A DNA stretch of 64,000 bases. Origin: Mycobacterium sherrisii. GTDB lineage: Bacteria; Actinomycetota; Actinomycetes; Mycobacteriales; Mycobacteriaceae. A program made the translations under genes and the position numbers. Positions 42,537-51,165 of this stretch are shown one piece after another. The stretch's first letter is position 1. Each line of letters opens with the position of its first letter. Location: the NCBI RefSeq assembly GCF_002102355.1, contig NZ_LQPT01000104.1, forward strand, positions 62,001-126,000, given 5' to 3'. The notes under the pieces were generated by a model. That model saw nothing but the letters and a program-made list of their open reading frames with translations. It made no database searches and had not been told where the DNA came from.

Positions 42537-44012
42537 GTGCACCTCACTCGGCGGATCAGGATCCAACTGGCGCTATTCGCCGCGATCTCCCTGGTGGCGG
42601 GCGCGATCATGGTGTTTGGCTACATCAAGCTGCCCACACTGTTATTCGGTGTCGACCGGTACACCGTGACCGTTGAGCTTCCGCGTGCCGGCGGCCTTTA
42701 CAAGGCCGGCAACGTCACCTATCGCGGCACTGAAGTGGGCCGCATCCGGGACGTGCGGATCGTCGGGGACGAGGTGCACGCCATCCTGTCGCTGAACTCC
42801 GATATCAAGATCCCGTCTGACCTAGAGGCGCAAGTGCACAGCCAGTCCGCGATCGGTGAACAGTACATCGCACTCGTGCCGCGCAACGGCACGTCACGCC
42901 CGTTGCGAGACGGCGACGTCATTCCCGAGAGCCGGACCACCGTACCGCCCGATATCAACGGGCTCCTCGACGCGGCCAACCGTGGCTTGCAAGCGATTCC
43001 GCGGGACAACCTGAAGACGATGATCGACGAAAGCTATACCGCCGTCGGTGGTTTGGGCCCCGACATTTCACGGCTGGTCAAGGCAACCACGACGTTGTCG
43101 ATCGATTCGCGAGCCAACTTGGACTCGATCCTCGGCGCGATCGATCACGTCGGGCCGATCTTGGACTCCCAGGCACAGACCCCGGACGCGATCCGGGCGT
43201 GGGCAGCCCATCTGGCGAGCATCAGCGGCTCGCTCAAGACCCATGACGACGCGTTGGCCCAATTCCTTCCAAACGGCGCCGATGCGGCCGAACAGAGTCG
43301 CCAACTCATCGACCGGATCCGGCCGACGTTGCCCGTGCTGCTGGCCAACCTGGTCAGCATCGGCGGCGTCGCTCTCACTTATCAGCCTGCGATCGAACAG
43401 ATTCTGGTCCTGTTGCCCCAGGGGGTAGCCAGCCTGCAGGGCGGATCGGTGATGACGCACGACGTCAATACGCCGTACAAGGGCGCGTTACTGGACTTCA
43501 ATCTCAATCTGAACGCGCCGCCGCCCTGCACGACAGGCTTCCTGCCGGCAACCCAGATCCGGCCGCCCAGCCTCCAGGACGCCCCCGCACGCCCGGATGG
43601 GGACCTGTACTGCCGGATTCCGCAGGATGCTCCGTTCACCGGCGTCCGCGGCGCGCGTAACTATCCGTGCTTGACCCGACCGGGCAAACGTGCGCCCACG
43701 GTCAAGATGTGTGAGAGCGACGAGGAGTACGTGCCCCTCAACGACGGTAACAACTGGAAGGGCGATCCGAACGCGACACTGTCCGGCCAGGACGTGCCCC
43801 AGCTGGCACCCCCTACTGCCGCAGGGCCACAGCCCACGCCCGCCGCGGCGCCGCCTGCATCCCCGCCGCCGATCGCCGCGGCGTTCTACGACCCGGAGAC
43901 GGGTTCTTACATCGGACCCGACGGACATACCTACACCCAGACCGACCTCGCTCGAACGGCCCCGAAGGACAGGACATGGCAGAAAATGCTGATGCCGCCA
44001 ACCGGCAACTGA
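42537..44012 (+). CDS. mceF: Mce family protein MceF
   Basis: 491 residues from GTG 42537. Anchor (LALFAAISLVAGAIMVFGYI), MCE domain (YTVTVELPRAGGLYKAGNVTYRGTEVGRI), helical region and a Cys-containing C-terminal domain (PPPCTTGFLPATQIRPPS, DLYCRIPQDAP). The extreme tail YDPETGSYIGPDGHTYTQTDLA resembles a short repeat seen in MceF/MceD proteins. It overlaps the first Mce-associated gene by 37 bp. Confidence 0.92.
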   Translation: MHLTRRIRIQLALFAAISLVAGAIMVFGYIKLPTLLFGVDRYTVTVELPRAGGLYKAGNVTYRGTEVGRIRDVRIVGDEVHAILSLNSDIKIPSDLEAQVHSQSAIGEQYIALVPRNGTSRPLRDGDVIPESRTTVPPDINGLLDAANRGLQAIPRDNLKTMIDESYTAVGGLGPDISRLVKATTTLSIDSRANLDSILGAIDHVGPILDSQAQTPDAIRAWAAHLASISGSLKTHDDALAQFLPNGADAAEQSRQLIDRIRPTLPVLLANLVSIGGVALTYQPAIEQILVLLPQGVASLQGGSVMTHDVNTPYKGALLDFNLNLNAPPPCTTGFLPATQIRPPSLQDAPARPDGDLYCRIPQDAPFTGVRGARNYPCLTRPGKRAPTVKMCESDEEYVPLNDGNNWKGDPNATLSGQDVPQLAPPTAAGPQPTPAAAPPASPPPIAAAFYDPETGSYIGPDGHTYTQTDLARTAPKDRTWQKMLMPPTGN

Positions 44013-44665
44013 ATGTCGCGACGACCGCCGCCGGCACCGCCCTTGCCGAGGACGGTGATCGAGATCGCGACCGAGCCTCGGGTCGAGATGATGACGGTGA
44101 CGCCGAGCAGGTCAGCGACTCCAGCGACGACGCGGTCAGTGCCGACGACCTCGAGGACGGCCGATCCGCAAAACGGCCGCGCAACGTCATGCGGTTGGCC
44201 GCGACAGTTGGTGTCGTAATGATCGCGGCGACGGGCGGGCTGGGGGCGTGGCTGATTACCCAGGCGGTCAAGACAGACCATCAACTCGAACGGCGTGCCT
44301 TGTTCCTGAGCGTGGCCCGACAAGGCGCGCTCAACCTGACCACCATCAAAGCCGCCGAAATCGACGCCGACGTGCAACGGATTTTGGATTCATCGACGGG
44401 GGTGTTCCACGACGACTTCCAGAAGCGCTCCCAGCCGTTCGTCGGCCTCGTCAAACAGACCCAGGCATCGTCGGAGGGAACTGTCACTGAGGCCGGCGTC
44501 GAGTCGATGACCGACGAGACGGCGCAGGTATTGGTGGCGGTGTCGGTGAAGACGACAACTCCCGGCGCGCCACCCGACCAACAACCACGCCTATGGCGCA
44601 TGCGGCTGCACGTCCAGCAGGTCGGCGGCAGCGCCAAAGTGTCCGACGTCGTCTTCGTGCCATGA
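43976..44665 (+). CDS. Mce-associated membrane protein 1
   Basis: 229 residues. An acidic, Asp-rich cytoplasmic N-terminus (about 1-65), one membrane helix (LAATVGVVMIAATGGLGAWLI) and an extracytoplasmic NTF2-like domain typical of Mas/Mam proteins (RGALNLTTIKAAEIDADVQRILDSSTGVFHDDF). Such proteins stabilise or accompany the Mce complex. It overlaps mceF by 37 bp and the next gene by 4 bp. Confidence 0.86.
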   Translation: MAENADAANRQLNVATTAAGTALAEDGDRDRDRASGRDDDGDAEQVSDSSDDAVSADDLEDGRSAKRPRNVMRLAATVGVVMIAATGGLGAWLITQAVKTDHQLERRALFLSVARQGALNLTTIKAAEIDADVQRILDSSTGVFHDDFQKRSQPFVGLVKQTQASSEGTVTEAGVESMTDETAQVLVAVSVKTTTPGAPPDQQPRLWRMRLHVQQVGGSAKVSDVVFVP

Positions 44666-45309
44666 GGATTGCGATGAGAGCAGCCGAGATGACCGTCGAT
44701 ACCAAGAACGACAACTGCCTCGCGGCGGATGACTCCGAGCAGCCCTCGGCGGCCGATGCTTCCGTGCAGGCCGATGACGTCGCCGCGACCCGCACCGAGC
44801 GAGCCGTCGCCGAGCCAAGGCGACGTTTGACCCGGACCCGGCTTGTCGTGTTCGGTCTGCTGCCCGCAATCGTGCTGTTGCTGGCGGCGGGTGCGGCATA
44901 CGCCAGATGGCGAGTTGTGTCGGTACGCGAGGCCCAGCTGGCCGGCATCGCCGCCGTTCAATCCGCCAGGGATGGCACCGTCGCGCTGCTCGGATACCGA
45001 CCCGACACCGTGGAAAACGATTTGACCGCGGCCCGGGAGAGGCTAACCGGCACGTTCCGCGATTCCTACACGTCGCTGACCGAGCAGGTCGTAATCCCCG
45101 GTGCCCAACAGAAATTGATCACCGCAATCGCCAAGGTGCCAGCGGCGGCACTGGTTTCCGCGACCGCCAGTCACGCAGTCGTCCTCGTCTTCGTTGACCA
45201 AACCACCACGATCGGCAATGGATCACCCTCGGACACCGCATCAAGCGTGCGAGTCACCCTCGACAAGATCAACAACAAATGGCTGATTTCGGGATTCGAT
45301 CCGGTCTGA
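44662..45309 (+). CDS. Mce-associated membrane protein 2
   Basis: 215 residues from ATG 44662; ATG 44674 with GAGGA upstream is an alternative. Charged N-terminus, one membrane helix (LVVFGLLPAIVLLLAAGAAYA), then an NTF2-like Mas domain containing GTVALLGYRPDTVENDLTAARERLTGTFRDSY and ending NKWLISGFDPV, the usual closing motif of these proteins. It is the second of the pair found at the end of mce operons. Confidence 0.87.
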   Translation: MRIAMRAAEMTVDTKNDNCLAADDSEQPSAADASVQADDVAATRTERAVAEPRRRLTRTRLVVFGLLPAIVLLLAAGAAYARWRVVSVREAQLAGIAAVQSARDGTVALLGYRPDTVENDLTAARERLTGTFRDSYTSLTEQVVIPGAQQKLITAIAKVPAAALVSATASHAVVLVFVDQTTTIGNGSPSDTASSVRVTLDKINNKWLISGFDPV

Positions 45310-45329
45310 CCGCAGTCAAAGGAGATGTG

Positions 45330-45737
45330 ATGAGCCAAACGCGGTCCCTAGCCCTTACAGTGCTGGCAATTGCCGCGCTGTTCGGTGTGGCGATGCGGCC
45401 GGGCGGCGCGCGTGCCCGCGCCGACGCGGTGGCCTACTTGTTCAACGTGACTGTCAGGCCGGGTTACAACTTCGCCAACGCCGATGCGGCAATCGCCTAC
45501 GGACGTGGCATCTGCGACAAGGTTAGCGGCGGAAACGCCTACGCCGACGTGATGCAGGACGTGAAAACCGATTTCAACACTTCCGATGAGTTCCAGGCCT
45601 CCTACCTGATCTCCCAAGCGGTCGGTGAGTTGTGTCCCGCACAAATCTGGCAACTACGAAACTCGGCGGCGCACTACCGACCGACCGCCGCGCCCAGTCG
45701 CATTGGTGTTGACCACATACCGCGGGAGGCGCTATGA
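45330..45737 (+). CDS. Secreted DUF732-family protein
   Basis: 135 residues from ATG 45330 with AAAGGAG upstream. A Sec signal peptide (SLALTVLAIAALFGVAMRPGGARA) precedes a small domain with DAAIAYGRGICDKVSGGNAYADVMQDV and VGELCPAQIWQL; the two cysteines probably form a disulfide. DUF732 proteins are common small exported mycobacterial proteins of unknown function. It lies 20 bp after the Mce-associated genes, hence likely in the same transcript. Confidence 0.85.
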   Translation: MSQTRSLALTVLAIAALFGVAMRPGGARARADAVAYLFNVTVRPGYNFANADAAIAYGRGICDKVSGGNAYADVMQDVKTDFNTSDEFQASYLISQAVGELCPAQIWQLRNSAAHYRPTAAPSRIGVDHIPREAL

Positions 45738-46252
45738 ATCACCTTGTGGGAGCGCATCGTTCGATGAGCGCTCGCCGATCTGCCCGAGCGGGGGTGACGG
45801 TGGTCGCGTCCATGACCGCAACGATTACGGCGGTGCCGGCTGCGTCGGCTGACAACGCGCGGCTGAATTCGAGTGTGTACGCCAACATCTATACCGTTCG
45901 GCATCAGGCCGGATGCACGGCCGACGTCAAGGTGAACCCGCAGCTGCGGCTAGCGGCCCAGTGGCACACCGACGATGTCCTGAACAACCCCGCCCTCGAC
46001 GGCGACATTGGTTCGGACGGATCCACTGTCGAAGACCGCGCGAAGAAGGCCGGCTTCACCGGCACCGTCGCGGAAACGGTTGCGATCAATCCCGCCGTCG
46101 CAATCAGCAGCCTCGAGCTGATTCGCCAGTGGTACTACGACCCGGCCTCGCTCGCCATCATGCAGAACTGCGCCAATACCCAGGTGGGGGTCTGGTCGGA
46201 GAACAGTTTCAACCGCACCGTCGTCGTCGCCGTCTACGGTAAGCCCAATTAG
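45734..46252 (+). CDS. Secreted CAP/SCP-domain protein
   Basis: 172 residues. A twin-Arg-like basic N-terminus and hydrophobic segment end at VPAASA, so it is exported. The remainder is a compact CAP (SCP/PR-1) domain: NPQLRLAAQWHTDDVLNN, SDGSTVEDRAKKAGFTGTVAETVA and IRQWYYDPASLAIMQNCANTQVGVWS. The Cys pair C61/C147 could be bridged. Function unknown; CAP proteins can bind lipids or sterols, which would suit an mce neighbourhood. It overlaps the DUF732 gene by 4 bp. Confidence 0.85.
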   Translation: MNHLVGAHRSMSARRSARAGVTVVASMTATITAVPAASADNARLNSSVYANIYTVRHQAGCTADVKVNPQLRLAAQWHTDDVLNNPALDGDIGSDGSTVEDRAKKAGFTGTVAETVAINPAVAISSLELIRQWYYDPASLAIMQNCANTQVGVWSENSFNRTVVVAVYGKPN

Positions 46253-46327
46253 CGGCAACGGCTATTCAACGAAAGCAATTGCTCTGCTGAGCATTTCACC
46301 TATACCGGATGATGAAAGGAGGTCGCC

Positions 46328-46438
46328 ATGGATCCTAGCCCAGACTATGACGCCAGCGACGAACTCGAATACGGCCTGGCGGCAATCGCGTGGTTACTAC
46401 GCGGCGTGTATCCGCCGCCCGCATACGTACCGAACTGA
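46328..46438 (+). CDS. Small 36-residue protein with perfect Shine-Dalgarno
   Basis: A short frame beginning MDPSPDYDASDELEYG and ending RGVYPPPAYVPN. AAAGGAGGT sits 5 bp before the ATG, the best ribosome-binding site in the area. Composition is structured: an acidic head, a short amphipathic or hydrophobic middle (LAAIAWLLRGVY) and a Pro/Tyr tail. I recognise no family. It lies in the 249-bp gap between the CAP gene and the MPT51-like gene on the same strand, with an AGCAATTGCT palindrome 45 bp upstream. Confidence 0.6.
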   Translation: MDPSPDYDASDELEYGLAAIAWLLRGVYPPPAYVPN

Positions 46439-46501
46439 AGACGGGTATGCACGCCATCCCAGGGGCCCGCGTGGATTGCGAACCATCGTGAAGGCTAGAA
46501 C

Positions 46502-47386
46502 ATGAGACTGAGCATCTGCGTGCTACGCGCCGCTTTGGTAGCCCTTCTGGGGTTGTGCTTGTGGACCGCAGTGCATGCCAGGGCCGCGGTCGTCGAATAT
46601 CTGCAGGTGCCGTCGGCAGCGATGGGTCGTGACATCCCCGTCGCCTTTATCGCCGGCGGGCCGCACGCGGTCTACCTCCTAGACGCATTCGATGCGGCGC
46701 CCGATGTCAGCAACTGGATGACCGTCGGACACGCGGTGGACGCGCTTGCAGGCAAGGGCATTTCGGTCGCCGTGCCCGCTGGTGGTGCCTACAGCATGTA
46801 CACCGACTGGGAGCAAGACAACGGCCGTCAGTGGGACACATTCTTGTCCACCGAGTTGCCGACCTGGCTGGCCATCAATAAGGGCCTCGCCCCGGGCGGC
46901 CATGCAGTGGTCGGCGCGGCGCAGGGCGGCTATGCCGCTTTGGCCTTGGCGGCCTTCCACCCAGACCGCTTCCGCTACGCCGGGTCGATGTCGGGCTTCG
47001 TTGCTCCGGAACGGACCGGCGTCGACGGTGCGATCACTGCGGGACTACAGAAGTACGGCGGCGTCGACACTCGCAACATGTGGGGGCTTCCACAGCTTGG
47101 TCGGTGGAAGTGGCACTCACCTAACGCGCACGCACAACTGCTCGTCGACAATGGCACTCGGTTGTGGGTATTCAGCCCGGGCACACTTACCGCATCAGAC
47201 CCTGCGGCGATGATCGGTTACCCCGACATCGCCCAGGGCACCAACCGCACGTTCTATACCCAGTATCGCGGCGTCGGGGGGACCAACGGCCACTTCGACT
47301 TTCCGGCCTCCGGCGATCACGGCTGGTCGACCTGGGCACCGCAACTCGCCGCTATGTCGGGCGATCTGAGTTCAACGATCAGGTAA
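46502..47386 (+). CDS. MPT51/FbpD-like secreted non-catalytic antigen-85 homologue
   Basis: 294 residues with a signal peptide of about 28. Strong resemblance to MPT51 throughout: VPSAAMGRDIPVAFIAGGPHAVYLLDAF, SVAVPAGGAYSMYTDWEQD, MWGLPQLGRWKWHSPNAH and GGTNGHFDFPASGDHGWSTWAPQL. At the nucleophile elbow it reads VGAAQGG, so the Ser of active mycolyltransferases is replaced (Ala140) and catalysis is not expected. MPT51 binds fibronectin and possibly mycolates or lipids. Location after an mce operon is unusual, as the classical copy sits beside fbpA. Confidence 0.9.
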   Translation: MRLSICVLRAALVALLGLCLWTAVHARAAVVEYLQVPSAAMGRDIPVAFIAGGPHAVYLLDAFDAAPDVSNWMTVGHAVDALAGKGISVAVPAGGAYSMYTDWEQDNGRQWDTFLSTELPTWLAINKGLAPGGHAVVGAAQGGYAALALAAFHPDRFRYAGSMSGFVAPERTGVDGAITAGLQKYGGVDTRNMWGLPQLGRWKWHSPNAHAQLLVDNGTRLWVFSPGTLTASDPAAMIGYPDIAQGTNRTFYTQYRGVGGTNGHFDFPASGDHGWSTWAPQLAAMSGDLSSTIR

Positions 47387-47768
47387 ACGACTTGACGCGA
47401 TGGACCGGCTGCGGCAACGCGCCAAGCATCGTTGTGTTATCGTGCGACCCACGCTCGAATTGGACGGCCTGGCTTGCTCGGGTATCGGGGCGGAGGGGAG
47501 CCCGGCGTCGACGCAGCCATTGGCGAACGGCAAGCTTCACGGTCACCAAACGCGGAAATCTCGTTACCAGAGCATCTTTCATAGAATCTCAGCCGGCGGT
47601 GACGGGTTAGGCAACTATCGGAGGCGTCGCCCGACGAATCGCGTCGCGTCTCGGTCGCTAGGGGTCCGAAGAATTGATACGGCATCACACGGCGGTCTTG
47701 ACCAGCCATTAATCTAACAGTGTAAGGTAATATCCAGAGGATCACGCCCGGTTACCAAGGAGGGCCGC
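47387..47768. other. Intergenic region with one regulon operator
   Basis: 382 bp without a supported gene. The only recognisable element is the candidate operator at 47709-47730, and the last bases provide AAGGAGG for the amidohydrolase gene. Short frames here have no coding character. Confidence 0.55.
47709..47730 (-). promoter_or_regulatory. Candidate regulon operator before the amidohydrolase gene
   Basis: Core on the minus strand ACCTTACACTGTTAGAT, agreeing with the copy at 52394-52415 at 18 of 22 positions over the extended site. It ends 38 bp before the ATG at 47769. Confidence 0.6.
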
Positions 47769-49010
47769 ATGACGGCATCGACCACGACGCAAGCGACAGA
47801 GCAGGGTGCGGACCTGATGAGCAAGATCGGTCCCGTAATCGACATCGACTCGCACGAAATGATCCCGCTGCATATGTGGCCGGAGGCTTTCGGGGACGCG
47901 GCGGTGACGTTCACTGAGCTGGCGACCAACACGGCGATGGTGGATAACCTAGGTGAGAACTCAATGCGCCGAGACGATCTCGGCGCCGACGACGATGAGA
48001 TCGATCCGAACACGGTGTGGAGCATCAAGGGACCGTCGGCCCCGTCGGCGATCAAGATGTCGCGACGCGTGGACGTCCTTGACGCGATGGGGATTTCGCG
48101 CCAGCTGGTCTATCCGAACTTCGCATTGATCGGAGTTATGCTGGCGTGCAACCCAATGGCGCACAAATGGTTCGGTTACAACCCAGAGAACGTCGACCGT
48201 ATCCAGCTGGGCCGCGACGTGATCGCCGGGCACAACGACTGGGTTTTGCGAACCATCAGTGAAGTAGACAGCAACCGGGTGCGTCCCGTCGGATTGATTC
48301 TGACCGAATCGCTGGAGCAGATGATGGCCGACACGCAACGGCTCATCGACGGCGGCACCCGGGCTCTGATGATTCCCGGCGGGGAGCCACCCGCGGGAAT
48401 GTCGCCGGCCGACGAGCGTTTGGATCCGTGGTGGAAGATGCTGGCCGACGCCGACGTCGCAGTGACATTGCACATCGGAACCGAATTTCCCTTCCTGGCG
48501 TCATCGACGTGGTCGTCGCGGGTGCCCCAGTTCAAGCGAGCCGATTTCGCCTCGCTGGAGTTCCCCGTCGAGCCCTACTTCGGCGCGACGATGAACTTCA
48601 CCCATGAGAATTTCATCACCGTCTTGGTTTTGGGTGGTGTGTTCGAACGCCACCCCAGGCTACGGTTCGGGTCGTTGGAGATCACCGCTCAGTGGATCGG
48701 ACCGCTCGCCGAGCGACTGGACCTATGGGAAAAGCAGTTTCACAAGCGGTTCAGCGGTGTCCTGACCATGAAGCCGTCGGAATACATCAACCGAAATGTT
48801 CGGATCGGACCGTTTCCCTTCGAAGATGTACGGTCCTACTTCGAGCGCTATCCGCAGCTCTCGGACGTGTACTCGTTCTCCACGGACTTTCCTCACGTGG
48901 AGGGTGGCAAGGAGTCCAAGCGCCGGTTCTTCGAGAACTTGGCTCCGCTCGGCGAGGACATCTTGCGCAAGTTCTATGTCGACAACCCGGCCTACTTGCT
49001 GCCCGAATGA
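47769..49010 (+). CDS. Amidohydrolase-family (COG2159) metal-dependent hydrolase/decarboxylase
   Basis: 413 residues. The N-terminal DIDSHEMI gives an early HxH-like metal site (here DxH), a middle VTLHIGTEF supplies a His, and the C-terminal YSFSTDFPHVEGG supplies the Asp/His pair of the Amidohydro_2 fold. Relatives are 2-amino-3-carboxymuconate-semialdehyde decarboxylase-like enzymes and ring-cleavage hydrolases, so it may act on an aromatic- or steroid-derived acid (inference). It has AAGGAGG and a candidate operator just upstream. It is convergent with the following SDR gene. Confidence 0.85.
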   Translation: MTASTTTQATEQGADLMSKIGPVIDIDSHEMIPLHMWPEAFGDAAVTFTELATNTAMVDNLGENSMRRDDLGADDDEIDPNTVWSIKGPSAPSAIKMSRRVDVLDAMGISRQLVYPNFALIGVMLACNPMAHKWFGYNPENVDRIQLGRDVIAGHNDWVLRTISEVDSNRVRPVGLILTESLEQMMADTQRLIDGGTRALMIPGGEPPAGMSPADERLDPWWKMLADADVAVTLHIGTEFPFLASSTWSSRVPQFKRADFASLEFPVEPYFGATMNFTHENFITVLVLGGVFERHPRLRFGSLEITAQWIGPLAERLDLWEKQFHKRFSGVLTMKPSEYINRNVRIGPFPFEDVRSYFERYPQLSDVYSFSTDFPHVEGGKESKRRFFENLAPLGEDILRKFYVDNPAYLLPE

Positions 49011-49107
49011 TCCGCTCTGGCCTTGCTGATACATCCGAAAGATTCTGAGCAACAGAACATAGGCATCCGAACTGGCAGCCGAGGCGCCGCGGTGTCGAGC
49101 ACAGTGG

Positions 49108-49869
49108 TCAGCGTGGCGCCATCCGGATCGCGCCGTCCAAGCGGATGGTTTCGCCATTCAACATGGGATTGTCGACGATGTGTGCGACCAGCGACGCGAA
49201 CTCGGCGGGCCGTCCCATCCGCGAGGGGTGGGGCACCTGCTGTGCTAACGACTCTTGCGCGGGCCGGGGCAAACCCAGCAACAGCGGTGTCTCGAACATT
49301 CCGGGTGCGATGGTGACTACGCGGATGTAATGGGCCGCCAATTCCCGTGCGATGGGAAGCGTCATGCCGACGATGGCGGATTTGGATGCAGAATAGGCGG
49401 CTTGGCCGATCTGGCCGTCGAAGGCGGCCACCGACGCCGTGTTGACGACCACGCCCCGGTCGCCGTCGATCGGCTCGTTGCAGGACATGCGGACGGCGGC
49501 GAGGCGGATGGCGTTGAAGGTACCCAGCAGATTGATCCGCACGACGCGCTCGAATTCCTCGAGCGGGTGTGGCCCGGTGCGGCCGAGGACCTTGGTGGGG
49601 TCTCCGACGCCCGCGCAGTTGACCAGGATGCGTAGCGGGCCCAGACCAGTCGCGACATCCAGGGCAGCGTCGACCTGATCAACGGCGGTAACATCGGCCG
49701 CCACGTATGTGCAACGTTCTCCGAGATCGGCGGCGACCGAAAAGCCGGGGGGCCCAGGCAGGTCCAGCAATACAACCAGCGCACCATCGGCGACCAGTCG
49801 CTGCGCGGTCGCCCGCCCCAGCCCAGACGCTCCCCCAGTGACCACGGCGACGCTTCCCCGGCATCGCAT
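49108..49869 (-). CDS. SDR, type-II 3-hydroxyacyl-CoA dehydrogenase-like
   Basis: 253 residues. The Rossmann motif [12 protein letters not shown]-equivalent NCAGVG and catalytic YSASK ([20 protein letters not shown]) are intact, and [17 protein letters not shown] closes the protein as in HSD10-like 3-hydroxyacyl-CoA dehydrogenases. It would oxidise a 3-hydroxyacyl-CoA (or a ring hydroxyl) with NAD in beta-oxidation, upstream of the thiolase encoded next to it. It lies 43 bp downstream of the thiolase gene in the same direction, in the unit controlled from 52.4 kb. Confidence 0.88.
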   Translation of the reverse strand: MRCRGSVAVVTGGASGLGRATAQRLVADGALVVLLDLPGPPGFSVAADLGERCTYVAADVTAVDQVDAALDVATGLGPLRILVNCAGVGDPTKVLGRTGPHPLEEFERVVRINLLGTFNAIRLAAVRMSCNEPIDGDRGVVVNTASVAAFDGQIGQAAYSASKSAIVGMTLPIARELAAHYIRVVTIAPGMFETPLLLGLPRPAQESLAQQVPHPSRMGRPAEFASLVAHIVDNPMLNGETIRLDGAIRMAPR

Positions 49870-49912
49870 CAGCCGAATTCCGGTTCCATCAGCACTGTTC
49901 CGCTGCTCGGCA

Positions 49913-51064
49913 TTACGGAATTAGTTCCACGATGGTCGCGTTCGCTTGGCCGCCGCCCTCGCACATCGTTTGGAGACCGTACCGAATCCCGTTGTCGTGC
50001 ATGTGATGGACGAGGGTGGTCATGATCCGGGCGCCTGACCCTCCCAGCGGATGGCCCAAGGCGATCGCCCCGCCGAGCGGGTTGAGCCGATTGGGGTCGG
50101 CATCGATGTCGGCAAGCCAGGCCAGTGCAACCGTAGCAAACGCCTCGTTTACCTCAAAGGCTCCGATGTCGTCGAGGTCGATACCGCTGCGGGCCAACAC
50201 CTTCTGGGTGGCGGGGATGGGGCCGGTCAGCATGATTTCGGGGTCGGAGCCGACGACGACCGCGGTGTGCAACCGTGCCAGGGGTGTGAGGCCCATTCGT
50301 TGGGCACGTTCACTGGTGGTGATCAGCAGCGCAGCGGCGCCGTCGCTGACCTGAGAGCTGTTGGCCGCGGTCACGATCCCGTCGGGACGAAACGCTGGTT
50401 TGAGCACTGCCAACGAGTCCAGCGTACCGCCTCGACGGATGCCTTCGTCAGCCGCCACCGCGGCGCCGTCGGGCGTGCGCACGGTGACGATCTGTGCTTC
50501 GAAGCGGCCGCTGTCGGCTGCAGCGGCTGCCATTTCGTGTGAGTGCAGGGCGAGGGCATCGGCGTCGCGCCGGCTGATTCCCCAGGATCGTGCGATTTCC
50601 TCGGCGCCCAAGCCCTGACTGGGTGCATCGGGACCATATCGTTCGTTGTAGCCGGCTCCGAACGGGGATTGTCCGTTGCCGCTGGCCGATCCCATGGGCA
50701 CTCGTGACATCGATTCCACGCCGCCGGCCACGGCAATGTCGTAATGCCCGGCGATTATCGATGCGGCGGCGAAATGTAATGCCTGCTGCGATGATCCGCA
50801 TTGACGGTCCACGGTGGTGCCGGGCACGGATTCGGGCCAGCCTGCGCTGAGCACCGCGGTGCGGGCGATGTCGAAGGTCTGCTCACCGATTTGGCTGACG
50901 CAGCCCCATACGACGTCGTCGATCAGGGCCGGGTCGATGCCGGTGCGTTCGACGAGGGCATTGAGTACGACGGCCGACAGGTCCGCGGGGTGCACCCCGG
51001 CAAGTGCTCCGTTGCGCTTGCCGATCGGCGTGCGCACCGCCTCGACGATCACCGCGTCTCGCAT
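49913..51064 (-). CDS. Acetyl-CoA acetyltransferase-family thiolase
   Basis: 383 residues from ATG 51064 with GAGAGGA upstream. Cys89 in [12 protein letters not shown] is the acyl-accepting nucleophile. [15 protein letters not shown] (His) and the second Cys in [10 protein letters not shown] complete the active site. It cleaves 3-ketoacyl-CoA with CoA, the last step of a beta-oxidation turn. Same strand as the upstream hydrolase (101 bp apart) and the downstream SDR, so a three-gene operon is likely. Confidence 0.92.
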   Translation of the reverse strand: MRDAVIVEAVRTPIGKRNGALAGVHPADLSAVVLNALVERTGIDPALIDDVVWGCVSQIGEQTFDIARTAVLSAGWPESVPGTTVDRQCGSSQQALHFAAASIIAGHYDIAVAGGVESMSRVPMGSASGNGQSPFGAGYNERYGPDAPSQGLGAEEIARSWGISRRDADALALHSHEMAAAAADSGRFEAQIVTVRTPDGAAVAADEGIRRGGTLDSLAVLKPAFRPDGIVTAANSSQVSDGAAALLITTSERAQRMGLTPLARLHTAVVVGSDPEIMLTGPIPATQKVLARSGIDLDDIGAFEVNEAFATVALAWLADIDADPNRLNPLGGAIALGHPLGGSGARIMTTLVHHMHDNGIRYGLQTMCEGGGQANATIVELIP

Positions 51065-51165
51065 CGCGGTCCTCTCAGGTTCATCGATCTGTGGCGTGGC
51101 CGTCGATCGAAATCGGCAGGGACATAGCCACTCTCGCGCTCGCAGGGCGGCTTTGCGGGTATCGA

